Of a stretch of 64,000 nucleotides of DNA, positions 1 to 7,131 are shown one piece after another. The notes beneath the pieces are model-generated. The model was not told where the DNA came from. It saw only the letters and a program-made list of their open reading frames with translations, and made no database searches. Each line of letters begins with the position of its first letter. The stretch's first letter is position 1. The translations under genes and the position numbers were made by a program. This DNA is from Cellulosilyticum sp. I15G10I2 (GTDB lineage: Bacteria; Bacillota; Clostridia; Lachnospirales; Cellulosilyticaceae), in contig NZ_FMMP01000009.1 of NCBI RefSeq assembly GCF_900095725.1, positions 496,001 to 560,000 of the forward strand, in the 5' to 3' direction.

Positions 1-556
1 CAATAACAAGCCCTAAATCTACATTTAACATGGTCGCCACAAGTACTGGCCCTGGTGTTGGCGGAATAAAAGCATGTCCTACCGCAAGACCTGCAAGAAG
101 CGGAATACCATAACAAAGCGCTGATTTCTTAGTACTTTTTGCGAGACTAAATGCAAGAGGAATCAATATAATAAGCCCTGCATCAAAAAACACTGGCATT
201 GAAATAACAAGTCCTGTAATACCAAGCGCCCAAGCTGCTTTATTATCACCAAACTTCCTTACCATAGTGAGTGCAATACGCTGCGCCCCGCCCGATATCT
301 CAAGAATAGCTCCAAACATCGAGCCAAGACCTACAAGCAGCGCAATCCCCTGCAAAGTACTGCCAATACCCTTTTCAATCGTCGCCGTAATCATCGGATA
401 AGGCATACCTACACTTACCCCTATCACTACCGCACTAATAATAATCGCAACAACCGCCTGCAGCTTAAAGACAATAATAAGCAGCAATAGTACCGCCATC
501 CCAATCACTGCCGCCATAATAAGTCTCTCTGGCGACGCTATAAACTCCTGTGCCAT
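1..556 (-). CDS. GntP-family gluconate/sugar-acid permease, 3' end outside window
   Basis: The reverse strand from an ATG at 556 reads open to the window edge (about 185 residues). A purine-rich GGGAGAGG site precedes the ATG. The product is strongly hydrophobic, and stretches such as GLGSMFGAILEISGGAQ and HAFIPPTPGPV are characteristic of the GntP gluconate:H+ symporter family of inner-membrane carriers. Only the N-terminal part is visible; the C-terminal membrane segments lie beyond position 1. It lies directly downstream of the dehydratase gene at 851-2566 on the same strand, so the pair probably imports and then dehydrates a sugar acid. The exact substrate cannot be read from sequence. 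Confidence 0.88.
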   Translation of the reverse strand, partial: MAQEFIASPERLIMAAVIGMAVLLLLIIVFKLQAVVAIIISAVVIGVSVGMPYPMITATIEKGIGSTLQGIALLVGLGSMFGAILEISGGAQRIALTMVRKFGDNKAAWALGITGLVISMPVFFDAGLIILIPLAFSLAKSTKKSALCYGIPLLAGLAVGHAFIPPTPGPVLVATMLNVDLGLVI

Positions 557-649
557 AATAAATCCCTCTCCCTTTTAATTATTTTAGTTAGTTTCAAGTC
601 TTTATTCTTAAATCATTTTCTTTCACTCTAAAGGGTAAGAATACTCGCC

Positions 650-845
650 AAGTGAAAGTATATATGGAGGCTTCTCCGCAGGATTTTTAGAAAACTCTTA
701 GAGAGGGTGTCTCATCTGCTCTTAGCCCTACTGTTTGAGCAAATAAGCGCCTTTCTTATTTGCGAGTTTAGGGCGTTAGATGAGATGCCTGAACTTAGAG
801 TTTTCAAAAATCCGAGGACCAAAGCCGGAAGATATACTTTCACTT
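650..845. repeat. Nested inverted-repeat element with TACTGTTTGAGC / GCGAGTTT core
   Basis: The whole gap between the permease and dehydratase genes folds on itself. Outer arms AAGTGAAAGTATAT (650-663) and ATATACTTTCACTT (832-845) are perfectly complementary. Inside them pair GGATTTTT..AAAACTCT (681-699) with 795-813, then TCTCATCT (710-717) with AGATGAGA (778-785), then CCCTA (726-730) with TAGGG (769-773). The core is TACTGTTTGAGC (729-740), a short stem AAATAAG/CTTATTT (741-747/755-761) and GCGAGTTT (762-769). The same core with a different inner stem is at 56167-56231. It may act as an intercistronic structured RNA, or it may be a small mobile repeat; its function is unknown. Confidence 0.7.
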
Positions 846-850
846 AGCCC

Positions 851-2566
851 TTACTTCATATAGCCGCCCTTCATAGGGGATACGGCGTGTTTTGCAAAGA
901 TATTGAGTACACCCGTGGCATACTTTTCAGCTCTAGGCTTCCAAAGCTTTTGACGCTCCGCAAGTACAGCGTCTACTTCTTCTGGCGCAAGCGCCACACC
1001 TTTAATTCCGATAATGCGCAGGATTCTTTTTTCAATATCTATCTCTATTAAATCATCCTCTTCGACGAGTGCGATAGGGCCGCCCTCTGCAGCTTCCGGC
1101 GATATATGTCCAACAGCTGGTCCTCTTGAGGCACCTGAGAATCTGCCGTCTGTGAGCAGTGCAACCTGTGTGCCTAATTCTTCATCTGATGAGATTGCCT
1201 CCGTGGTATAGAACATCTCTGGCATACCACTGCCTTTTGGCCCTTCGTACCGGATGATAACCGCATCGCCCGGACGGATGACTTTCTTAAGTACCGCATT
1301 AAGCGCCTCTTCTTCTGAATCAAAAGGTTTTGCTTTTAAGATCGCCTTATGCATCTCTTTAGGTACCGCACTATGCTTAACCACAGCCCCATCCGGTGCA
1401 AGATTGCCTCTTAAAATCGCTACCGTACCCTTTTTCCCAATCGCCTCTTCGAACGGACGAATAACATCTGTGCGCTTAAGCCCCGTTTTTTCAAGATAGC
1501 TGCTGCACTTTTCATAAAAACCATTCTGTTTTAAGTCTTCTAAGTTTTCACCCAGCGTCTTGCCTGTTACCGTCATCACATCCAGATGAAGCATACTTTT
1601 GATCTCTTCCATAACAGCCGGAACGCCCCCCGCATAATAAAAATACTCTGCTGGCCACTTGCCTGCCGGGCGGATATCTAATAGATAATGGGCATTTTGG
1701 TGAAGGGTATCAAACATCTGTGCATCAAGCTCCAACCCAAACTCATGGGCAATCGCCGGTATATGCAGCAACGAATTGGTAGATCCCGAGATAGCAGCAT
1801 GCACCATAATCGCATTTTCAAAAGACTTCATCATTACCATATCTCTTGGCTTTAAGCCCATTTTCGCAAGCTTAACCGCTTGTTCACCAGCTTGCCCTGC
1901 GATAACTTTCAAGTCTTCACAAGTGGCAGGCATCAATGAACTCCCTGGCAGCATAAGCCCCAGAGCTTCTGCCATAATCTGCATAGTAGCAGCTGTTCCC
2001 ATAAACGAACACGCCCCACAGGATGGACAAGCCTGATGTTTATATTGTGTAAGTTCCTCTTCTGTAATTTCACCACGCTGGTGCATCGCACTATAAGTTC
2101 CGATCTGTTCCAAAGTTAAAAGATTAGGCCCCGCTTCCATGACGCCTCCGGTAATCATTATCGATGGAATATTTACCCTTCCGATCCCCATCAAGTGTGC
2201 CGGCATCCCTTTATCACAGCTCGCTACAAATACCGCCGCATCGAAGGGTGTCGCCCCTGCATGAATTTCAATCATGTTGGCAATCATATCCCTTGAAACA
2301 AGGGAATAGTTGATCCCATCGTGCCCTTGTGCAATCCCATCACAGATATCTGTTGTAAAGTAACGCGCAGCCTTGCCACCCGCCTCATTAACCGACGCAG
2401 CCGCGGCATTTACAAACTCCAGTAAATGCGCACTACCCGGGTGACTATCTCCAAATGTACTTTCTATCATAATCTGCGGCTTCGCTAAGTCTTCCACGCT
2501 CCATCCCATACCTATTTTAAGCGGATCCATCTCCGGAGCTATTTTACGTATTTCTTGACTATTCAT
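851..2566 (-). CDS. IlvD/Edd-family dehydratase, probably for a sugar acid
   Basis: This 571-residue protein belongs to the dihydroxy-acid / phosphogluconate dehydratase family of Fe-S enzymes, which remove water from 2,3-dihydroxy acids. Family signatures are ASCDKGMPAHLMG, the CPSCGACSFMGTA cysteine loop and the C-terminal LLTDGRFSGASRGPAVGHISPEA block. The ATG at 2566 is chosen because AAGGGAGGAT lies just upstream; an open extension of nine codons has no ribosome site. Where classical IlvD has the first cluster cysteine (TPCN), this protein reads GDSHPGSAHL, which hints at a divergent sugar-acid dehydratase subfamily. Neighbours (GntP permease downstream, FCD/GntR regulator upstream) support gluconate/aldonate catabolism over branched-chain amino-acid synthesis. 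The substrate is inferred. Confidence 0.9.
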   Translation of the reverse strand: MNSQEIRKIAPEMDPLKIGMGWSVEDLAKPQIMIESTFGDSHPGSAHLLEFVNAAAASVNEAGGKAARYFTTDICDGIAQGHDGINYSLVSRDMIANMIEIHAGATPFDAAVFVASCDKGMPAHLMGIGRVNIPSIMITGGVMEAGPNLLTLEQIGTYSAMHQRGEITEEELTQYKHQACPSCGACSFMGTAATMQIMAEALGLMLPGSSLMPATCEDLKVIAGQAGEQAVKLAKMGLKPRDMVMMKSFENAIMVHAAISGSTNSLLHIPAIAHEFGLELDAQMFDTLHQNAHYLLDIRPAGKWPAEYFYYAGGVPAVMEEIKSMLHLDVMTVTGKTLGENLEDLKQNGFYEKCSSYLEKTGLKRTDVIRPFEEAIGKKGTVAILRGNLAPDGAVVKHSAVPKEMHKAILKAKPFDSEEEALNAVLKKVIRPGDAVIIRYEGPKGSGMPEMFYTTEAISSDEELGTQVALLTDGRFSGASRGPAVGHISPEAAEGGPIALVEEDDLIEIDIEKRILRIIGIKGVALAPEEVDAVLAERQKLWKPRAEKYATGVLNIFAKHAVSPMKGGYMK

Positions 2567-2622
2567 AGATATCCTCCCTTTTATAACGCTCAACTATAAT
2601 GTCGTTTATGTATACCCAAAAC

Positions 2623-2650
2623 ACGTCTGATGTATTTTATACAGACATCA
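2623..2650. promoter_or_regulatory. Probable GntR-type operator upstream of the dehydratase
   Basis: The sequence ACGTCTGATGTA-TTT-TATACAGACATCA is an imperfect palindrome about 60 bases upstream of the dehydratase start. The half-site TCAGACGT/ACGTCTGA recurs at about 2776-2784 and 2834-2841. FCD-subfamily GntR proteins bind such spaced palindromes, and a GntR/FCD gene lies at 3909-4607, so autoregulated control of the sugar-acid genes is a reasonable inference. Confidence 0.5.
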
Positions 2651-2822
2651 TATCACTTATCCTTTATAACGTCAATATTTTTAGTTAATTTTAGCGTTAA
2701 TCACTAATAAAGATTCATTTTTATATACTATTTAACTAATTTTATTCTTTCCAAACTTCAAAATACATCTCACGTATCAGACGTTAAAAGTATAATTTTT
2801 TATCTAAATCTTGATTTTTCAA

Positions 2823-2864
2823 GTCAAAAAGTCATCAGACGTATACATCTGATGACTTTTTGAC
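2823..2864. terminator. Perfect 17-bp hairpin, bidirectional terminator with operator-like top
   Basis: Arms GTCAAAAAGTCATCAGA (2823-2839) and TCTGATGACTTTTTGAC (2848-2864) are exactly complementary around an 8-base loop. The TTTTT run sits inside the arm on either strand. It follows the phosphatase gene on the minus strand and precedes the dehydratase promoter. The top of the hairpin carries the same ATCAGACGTATACATCTGAT pattern as the operator at 2623, so it may also be a repressor site. Nothing else is recognisable between 2567 and 2986. Confidence 0.65.
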
Positions 2865-2986
2865 TACCTATAATTTTCATTACTTATATTTTATCGCTTA
2901 TACTTCTTGCAAATTATACTTTCTTTTAGCATTGATACCTTTTTTGGCAGCATTTACCCTATATTTAGAACAGCTTATTATACTCA

Positions 2987-3829
2987 TTACCCTAGGAAAA
3001 GTGCTGTACAATCATCGCTCCTTTTTAGCCTTGGGAACTTCTCACACTCCGGATCCGCAGCCTGAAGCTCGCATAATTCAGCATAAGCCGCTTGCAGTCC
3101 ATTAGCACTTACAAAGCTTATCAATTCCCTTTCATTCCGAAACTTATAAAATACATCTTGAATCTGGGAGAAGCCATCTGACATCATTAGTACTTCCATT
3201 TTATCTTCAACAGGGATTTGCCCTTGAAGTCCATGAGCTATAGCTTCTTTATCAAATCCTAAAATCCAATAACCCTCTTTTGTATTTTTAAGCTCTCTAT
3301 TTTTTCTAAGAAGAGGCATCAGCTCTTGTCTGATCTTAGAAAATTGCAGCCCCTTCCGCTGCAGCTTTTTCAGCTCCCGAACAGCAAGGCTGTCAAACTT
3401 ACCGATCTTATCATCTATCAGATAATGCACCTGTTCCCCCAAGCTTATCAGAATGCTGCAATCTCCTAACACAAAGTATTCAATCACCCCGTCCTGACAT
3501 TCTCTTATCAGCGCAATAGCTGCCGAAGGCATTCCCAGATTGCTTATATGTCTCGCATCTGCAAATGAATCATATTGCTTTTTTATAAAAGCCATCCCCT
3601 CACTAAGAATATCAGGTATACTTCTGGTACAATCCAAAATCTTATCTCGCAAATATTTATCCCACTGCGACACATACCACTGTGCATCACTGGCCCCCGT
3701 TGTTACTTTATGCGCCACAAGCCCTGATGAGCCATCCAATATCCAAGCAGCACGCCCCCAGTAAGTCCCTATATCTTCATTAACATCCGCCTGTGTTTTT
3801 GTTATTCTACCTCTCAGCCCAAGCCCCAT
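2987..3829 (-). CDS. PP2C-like serine/threonine phosphatase
   Basis: This 280-residue cytoplasmic protein has the scattered acidic motifs of PP2C metal-dependent phosphatases: NEDIG near residue 18, ILDGSSGL near 31, MSDGFSQI near 215, and DDCTALFLG at the very C-terminus, where the family has DNxT. GGAGGAG lies just upstream of the ATG. The glycine pattern after the second aspartate (DGSSG rather than DGHGG) is slightly unusual. No partner kinase or anti-sigma gene is adjacent. It sits between the GntR regulator and the dehydratase on the same strand and could be co-transcribed with the regulator (79-base gap). The target is unknown. Confidence 0.82.
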   Translation of the reverse strand: MGLGLRGRITKTQADVNEDIGTYWGRAAWILDGSSGLVAHKVTTGASDAQWYVSQWDKYLRDKILDCTRSIPDILSEGMAFIKKQYDSFADARHISNLGMPSAAIALIRECQDGVIEYFVLGDCSILISLGEQVHYLIDDKIGKFDSLAVRELKKLQRKGLQFSKIRQELMPLLRKNRELKNTKEGYWILGFDKEAIAHGLQGQIPVEDKMEVLMMSDGFSQIQDVFYKFRNERELISFVSANGLQAAYAELCELQAADPECEKFPRLKRSDDCTALFLG

Positions 3830-3908
3830 CCCATCTCCTCCAAATCCTATTTCCCCTCCGCTATGATTTTCAACCTCTACTTTAAAGCAAGCATTTTTAT
3901 CACGCTTA

Positions 3909-4607
3909 CTAGTAGTCCCTCATACGCTTTTCTAAATTTCTGCGGTTATACGCCAAATGCAGCAGCATTGCATCATGAGCTTTATTAGGCTGACGGCTTT
4001 TTATCGCCTCTAAAATCTCTCTATGGGTTTGTATTGTCTCTTCTTTAAGCATACTGTGTGTGAGATCTATAAAGAGTGCAATAGCTGTATTGATAATCGG
4101 AATAAGATTGGGCATCACCAAGTTTTTGCTGCTGCTTGCAATACAAGTATGAAACTCTACATCTTTAGCCACATGATTTTCTCCCGCACGTATCAACATC
4201 TCCACCTCTTCACACAGCTTTGTCATCTGAGCTATATCCGCGTCCGTTGCATTCATCGCTGCTAAGGATGCAATACGAGGTTCTATCATAAAACGAATTT
4301 CAATTAAATCCAGCGCCAGCTTATGCTTGTCCTTAAAAAAGGTTAGCCCCAGCGGGTCATCTGCAACGCCAAGCTTCTGAGAAATAAACGTCCCAGCCCC
4401 TCGTCTAATCTCCAAAATATTCCGAGATATTAAAGCCTTAATAGCCTCTCTCACAGTACTTCGACCTACCCCGAGACGCGTTGCCAAATCATACTCATTA
4501 GGGAGCTTGTCACCTACATTTAAATCTTGATCTATAATAAAATTAAGAATCTCCTCCGAGACAGTTTCTGCAAGAGATCTATTATTTTGACTTATCTCCT
4601 CAGTCAT
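3909..4607 (-). CDS. GntR-family transcriptional regulator, FCD (FadR-type) subfamily
   Basis: The 232-residue protein has an N-terminal winged helix-turn-helix (LPNEYDLATRLGVGRSTVREAIKAL, residues about 38-62) followed by an all-helical FCD ligand-binding domain. FCD metal-ligand residues appear plausible (DVEFHTCIA near 145, H in MLLHLAYN near 217). FCD regulators commonly sense sugar acids or other carboxylates, which agrees with the permease and dehydratase nearby. Palindromic sites at 2623-2650 and 2834-2853 are candidate operators. The start has a GAGGTGGGAGG ribosome site very close to the ATG. Confidence 0.93.
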   Translation of the reverse strand: MTEEISQNNRSLAETVSEEILNFIIDQDLNVGDKLPNEYDLATRLGVGRSTVREAIKALISRNILEIRRGAGTFISQKLGVADDPLGLTFFKDKHKLALDLIEIRFMIEPRIASLAAMNATDADIAQMTKLCEEVEMLIRAGENHVAKDVEFHTCIASSSKNLVMPNLIPIINTAIALFIDLTHSMLKEETIQTHREILEAIKSRQPNKAHDAMLLHLAYNRRNLEKRMRDY

Positions 4608-4653
4608 CCTCCCACCTCATTTCTAACTCTTATTATATCCAACATTCTAAGAA

Positions 4654-5166
4654 TTACAATAAGTTTCTAAGTACTTTAAGCGCCTTTCCCTTGCGAAATT
4701 CTGCGCTCTTATACTTAAGTGCCACCTCCCCCGCTATCTGCTTAAGAGGCACATCGTGCAAATAATACCTGGTCACAATAAGTTGATCTATCGCATCCAT
4801 ACAAGCCAGTGCCCGAAGTATTTCTTCAACTAAAAGTTTATCTTCAACCTGCTTAGCCAGATCTATTTGTTCATCCGGCTTTTGTGTAACCTGATAATAA
4901 GCCTCTTCATCCAAACTCAATATTTCTCTTTTCTTACGGTTTTGATTTGCCCGCCATCCATAGAGCTGTATTTTATAATAACTCTCAAAAGGCACACCTA
5001 AATCTTTATCAAACTTGTCCAAGCATTTAACAAGCAGTAAATAACACTCCTGTTCTAAGTCTTCCTTTTCATAGCCAGAAAGAGAAGTCTGTCTCACAAA
5101 CTTTTTCCATAAAGGGGTAAGTTTTATCCACCATTCATAAGAGCTTTTTAACACTCTCTCATCCAT
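4654..5166 (-). CDS. Small sigma-70-like (ECF-type) factor
   Basis: About 170 residues with a region 2-like segment (GYEKEDLEQECYLLLVKC..FDKD..VPFESYYKIQLYGWRANQNRKK, residues about 32-85) and a C-terminal region 4-like helix-turn-helix (IDQLIVTRYYLHDVPLKQIAGE). This two-domain layout without an autoinhibitory domain resembles the TcpA/UviA/competence-type minor sigma factors and phage-like sigma proteins. The ATG at 5166 has AAAGG upstream. The frame stays open to a TTG at 5277 whose GGGGAG site is too close, so an N-terminal extension of 37 residues is possible. It diverges from the ComK-like gene at 5435. No anti-sigma gene is seen. Confidence 0.75.
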   Translation of the reverse strand: MDERVLKSSYEWWIKLTPLWKKFVRQTSLSGYEKEDLEQECYLLLVKCLDKFDKDLGVPFESYYKIQLYGWRANQNRKKREILSLDEEAYYQVTQKPDEQIDLAKQVEDKLLVEEILRALACMDAIDQLIVTRYYLHDVPLKQIAGEVALKYKSAEFRKGKALKVLRNLL

Positions 5167-5370
5167 GTCTAACCTTTCTTGCTGCAGCTCCTTTTTGTAT
5201 TTGCGCAGCTCAAGAATAGCATGTATGACTAAATGGATAAAATGAGGTGTTTCGATTTCTATAACTATACTTTTCAAAACTCCCCAACAAACTACCCACT
5301 TCTCCTATATATTTAAATAGTTCTACCACTATATTCCATTTCATACTCGTATTAAATAAAAATTTAAATA

Positions 5371-5412
5371 TTGAAAAAACTCTATACTTAATATATAATA
5401 GAACATATGTTC
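5371..5412 (+). promoter_or_regulatory. Promoter with LexA/SOS box for the ComK-like gene
   Basis: TTGAAA (5371-5376) and TATAAT (5394-5399) are spaced by exactly 17 bases. Directly after the -10 lies GAACATATGTTC (5401-5412), a perfect palindrome matching the Gram-positive LexA (DinR) operator GAACnnnnGTTC. A repressor bound there would cover the transcription start. AAGGAGG follows at 5421-5427. A second identical box is at 7767-7778. Damage-inducible control is inferred from the operator match. Confidence 0.75.
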
Positions 5413-5434
5413 GATTAACAAAGGAGGATCTTCT

Positions 5435-5902
5435 ATGCTCTACATTCAATTCGCTGCACTTATCCCTTTTTATGACGCCTATGGTCAAAATTCAACGTGC
5501 GTTTTACTTAAAGATGGTGGAAAGGAATACTTTAACTGTTCCGTTAAAACTTATATAAACAATATGCTCTACGAACTTCACCTTGATCCAAAGGCCGTAA
5601 GCTTTTGGACTTCTAAAATAATCGGCACCAAGCTTAATACACCGCTTATCATCGACGAATCTCTGGTGCTACTGCCTGTTAAATTTCGCAAAAGCATCGG
5701 CAAACAAGATGGCTGCTTTGGCTATGTCAATCAGGCTTTTATCACCGCCATAGATGATCATAGCCTCACCTTATCAAGTGGTGAAACAGTACCGACCTTG
5801 TCCCGTAAATCCTATATTACAAAAAAACAAAAAGACGCAGCTCTCCTTAGCTACGCCTATACCGATTATAAAAAACAATATGAATTTATGTGGAAAAAAT
5901 AA
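5435..5902 (+). CDS. Possible ComK-like competence regulator
   Basis: This 155-residue cytoplasmic protein has a strong AAGGAGG site and an ATG seven bases later. The middle segment (GTKLNTPLIIDESLVLLP, then GCFGYVNQAFITAI, then LTLSSGETV) follows the order of motifs in ComK: a G-K/T turn, PPIMVD..LFP, CGWI, and a strand with SNGKT. It is shorter than Bacillus ComK (about 190 residues) and lacks the basic C-terminal tail, so DNA binding is uncertain. The LexA-type promoter box and the divergent sigma-like gene make a regulatory role attractive. The family assignment rests on motif order only and could be wrong. Confidence 0.45.
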   Translation: MLYIQFAALIPFYDAYGQNSTCVLLKDGGKEYFNCSVKTYINNMLYELHLDPKAVSFWTSKIIGTKLNTPLIIDESLVLLPVKFRKSIGKQDGCFGYVNQAFITAIDDHSLTLSSGETVPTLSRKSYITKKQKDAALLSYAYTDYKKQYEFMWKK

Positions 5903-5937
5903 GGCGCAGCACCTGTAAACTGCGCCCAAGCTTTTTT
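5903..5937. terminator. Bidirectional intrinsic terminator
   Basis: GGCGCAG (5903-5909) pairs with CTGCGCC (5920-5926). On the plus strand TTTTTT follows at 5932-5937, ending the ComK-like transcript. On the minus strand TTATTTTTT follows the stem, ending any transcript coming from the structured region at 5940-6140. Confidence 0.85.
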
Positions 5938-5939
5938 AA

Positions 5940-6140
5940 CCATCCGACCGATTTGTTAACATTCTGCACTTACCTATTAACCCCCATCAACCACCTACTT
6001 ACTCAGACTCCTAAATGCCTCCCTCTACCCTAAGAGAAGTGCTGACCTTGGCTCATTTGTTCTTTCAACATTTGGCATCTCTATGCCTTAGCCGGCAGCT
6101 CCCTTCTCTTATACGTATCCCCATGTAAGCATTTATCGTA
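5940..6140 (-). ncRNA. Candidate standalone structured RNA
   Basis: No reading frame of note exists between 5938 and 6454, yet 6012-6135 folds tightly on the minus strand. TAAATGC (6135-6129) pairs with GCATTTA (6018-6012). TAAGAGAAG (6111-6103) pairs with CTTCTCTTA (6039-6031). GGCT (6093-6090) pairs with AGCC (6053-6050). Inside that stem are two small hairpins, GGCAT/ATGCC with loop AGAG or CTCT by strand (6074-6087), and TGTT/AACA (6058-6070). The minus transcript would end at the terminator 5903-5926. This multi-branched layout is riboswitch- or ncRNA-like, but I cannot match it to a known class, and no gene lies directly downstream on that strand. Boundaries are approximate and no promoter was identified with confidence. 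Confidence 0.5.
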
Positions 6141-6454
6141 TTCTGCACGCTGAATTTTGTCCTTGTTCTTTAAATGTATCATGCACTATGTTGTGCTATG
6201 TACTATATACTGTATACTTCTCCTATTATTTTTAGTTTATGATTCTTAAAAGATGCGCATTCGTAGTCCTAGTCTATGTTATTGCTTTACATACTTGTAT
6301 CTTTTTAGCTGCACTCATCCTTTAGTGCACGTTTTATGCTTAAGTATATAAAATTTTGATATACTGCCTTTTATAATGTATTGTGTGTCTCATAGCTATT
6401 CTAGTTTCTTAATTATGCCGATTCTCTCTTGTTCTAACTTACTATTTTAAAAAT

Positions 6455-6709
6455 CTAACTTGTATCCAAAAGCCAAGTGCCATGCAGGTCATTTTCATTT
6501 TGCTTTTTAAAAACATAGTCTACAAATGCCTCCCGTACCTTAAAAGTCCCATCGGGACATACTAGGTTCTGAAGAACATGTCTTTCTTTGGTTTGTTCGC
6601 CAACAGATTCAGCTTCAGTATGCATCACTTCTGTCCGCAATATTGTAACAAACATGCCTATAAGAGGCAGTACAAAAAAGATCGTCCCAAACAAAAACTC
6701 TATTAGCAT
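6455..6709 (-). CDS. Small single-pass membrane protein, unknown function
   Basis: The start at ATG 6709 is favoured because GGGGAG lies seven bases upstream. The 84-residue product begins with one hydrophobic helix (LIEFLFGTIFFVLPLIGMFV) followed by a charged tail ending in DLHGTWLLDTS. I do not recognise the family. It stands alone between a noncoding region with the RNA candidate (5938-6454) and an AT-rich gap of about 340 bases (6710-7050) in which I see nothing definite. Similarity of codon use to neighbours and the good ribosome site argue that it is real. Confidence 0.55.
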   Translation of the reverse strand: MLIEFLFGTIFFVLPLIGMFVTILRTEVMHTEAESVGEQTKERHVLQNLVCPDGTFKVREAFVDYVFKKQNENDLHGTWLLDTS

Positions 6710-7050
6710 ATCATTCTCCCCTATCATAGTTGTTTTTATGAATAACCATATACTCTACCTGTGTTATTTTTACAGATAAACAGAATTGTATATTTATTCA
6801 TAATAGTTATATATATACAATATAAGTATTTTTAACTTACTTATTATATTTTTTAAATTTGCTTTTATCTTTTAACTTTTTTCCACTGCCCGGCCGGCTG
6901 TAATATAGTTATACACCACATATTTTATAAAATCAACCCTTTTTTCTAATTTTTTCCAATTAGTTTTTGAGGATTTAAAGCCTTTAAGCTAATCTCCTAC
7001 TTGCATCATTCCATGCATTAATATTCACTTTACCCCTTGTTTAACCAAAA

Positions 7051-7100
7051 CAGCCTCAAGTACTAAAAGCTTTAACTAAAAGCTTTAGCACTTGAGGCTG
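7051..7100 (-). terminator. Terminator of the coiled-coil gene
   Basis: CAGCCTCAAGT (7051-7061) and ACTTGAGGCTG (7090-7100) form the base of a long near-perfect hairpin continuing through CTAAAAGCTTT/AAAGCTTTAG. On the minus strand TTTTGGTTT follows, 30 bases after the stop of the gene at 7132. Confidence 0.8.
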
Positions 7101-7131
7101 CTTTGATAATTGATCTAGGATTTATTTGGGT

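Noticed and set aside
5210-5488. 92-residue minus-strand reading frame over the divergent promoter
   Set aside because: It covers the promoter, LexA-type box and start of the ComK-like gene and has no ribosome site or family features; it is a chance frame.
5940-6140. Known riboswitch (cobalamin, TPP, FMN, lysine, c-di-GMP, SAM, T-box) for the structured region
   Set aside because: None of the conserved core strings of those classes was found, and no gene lies downstream on the same strand.
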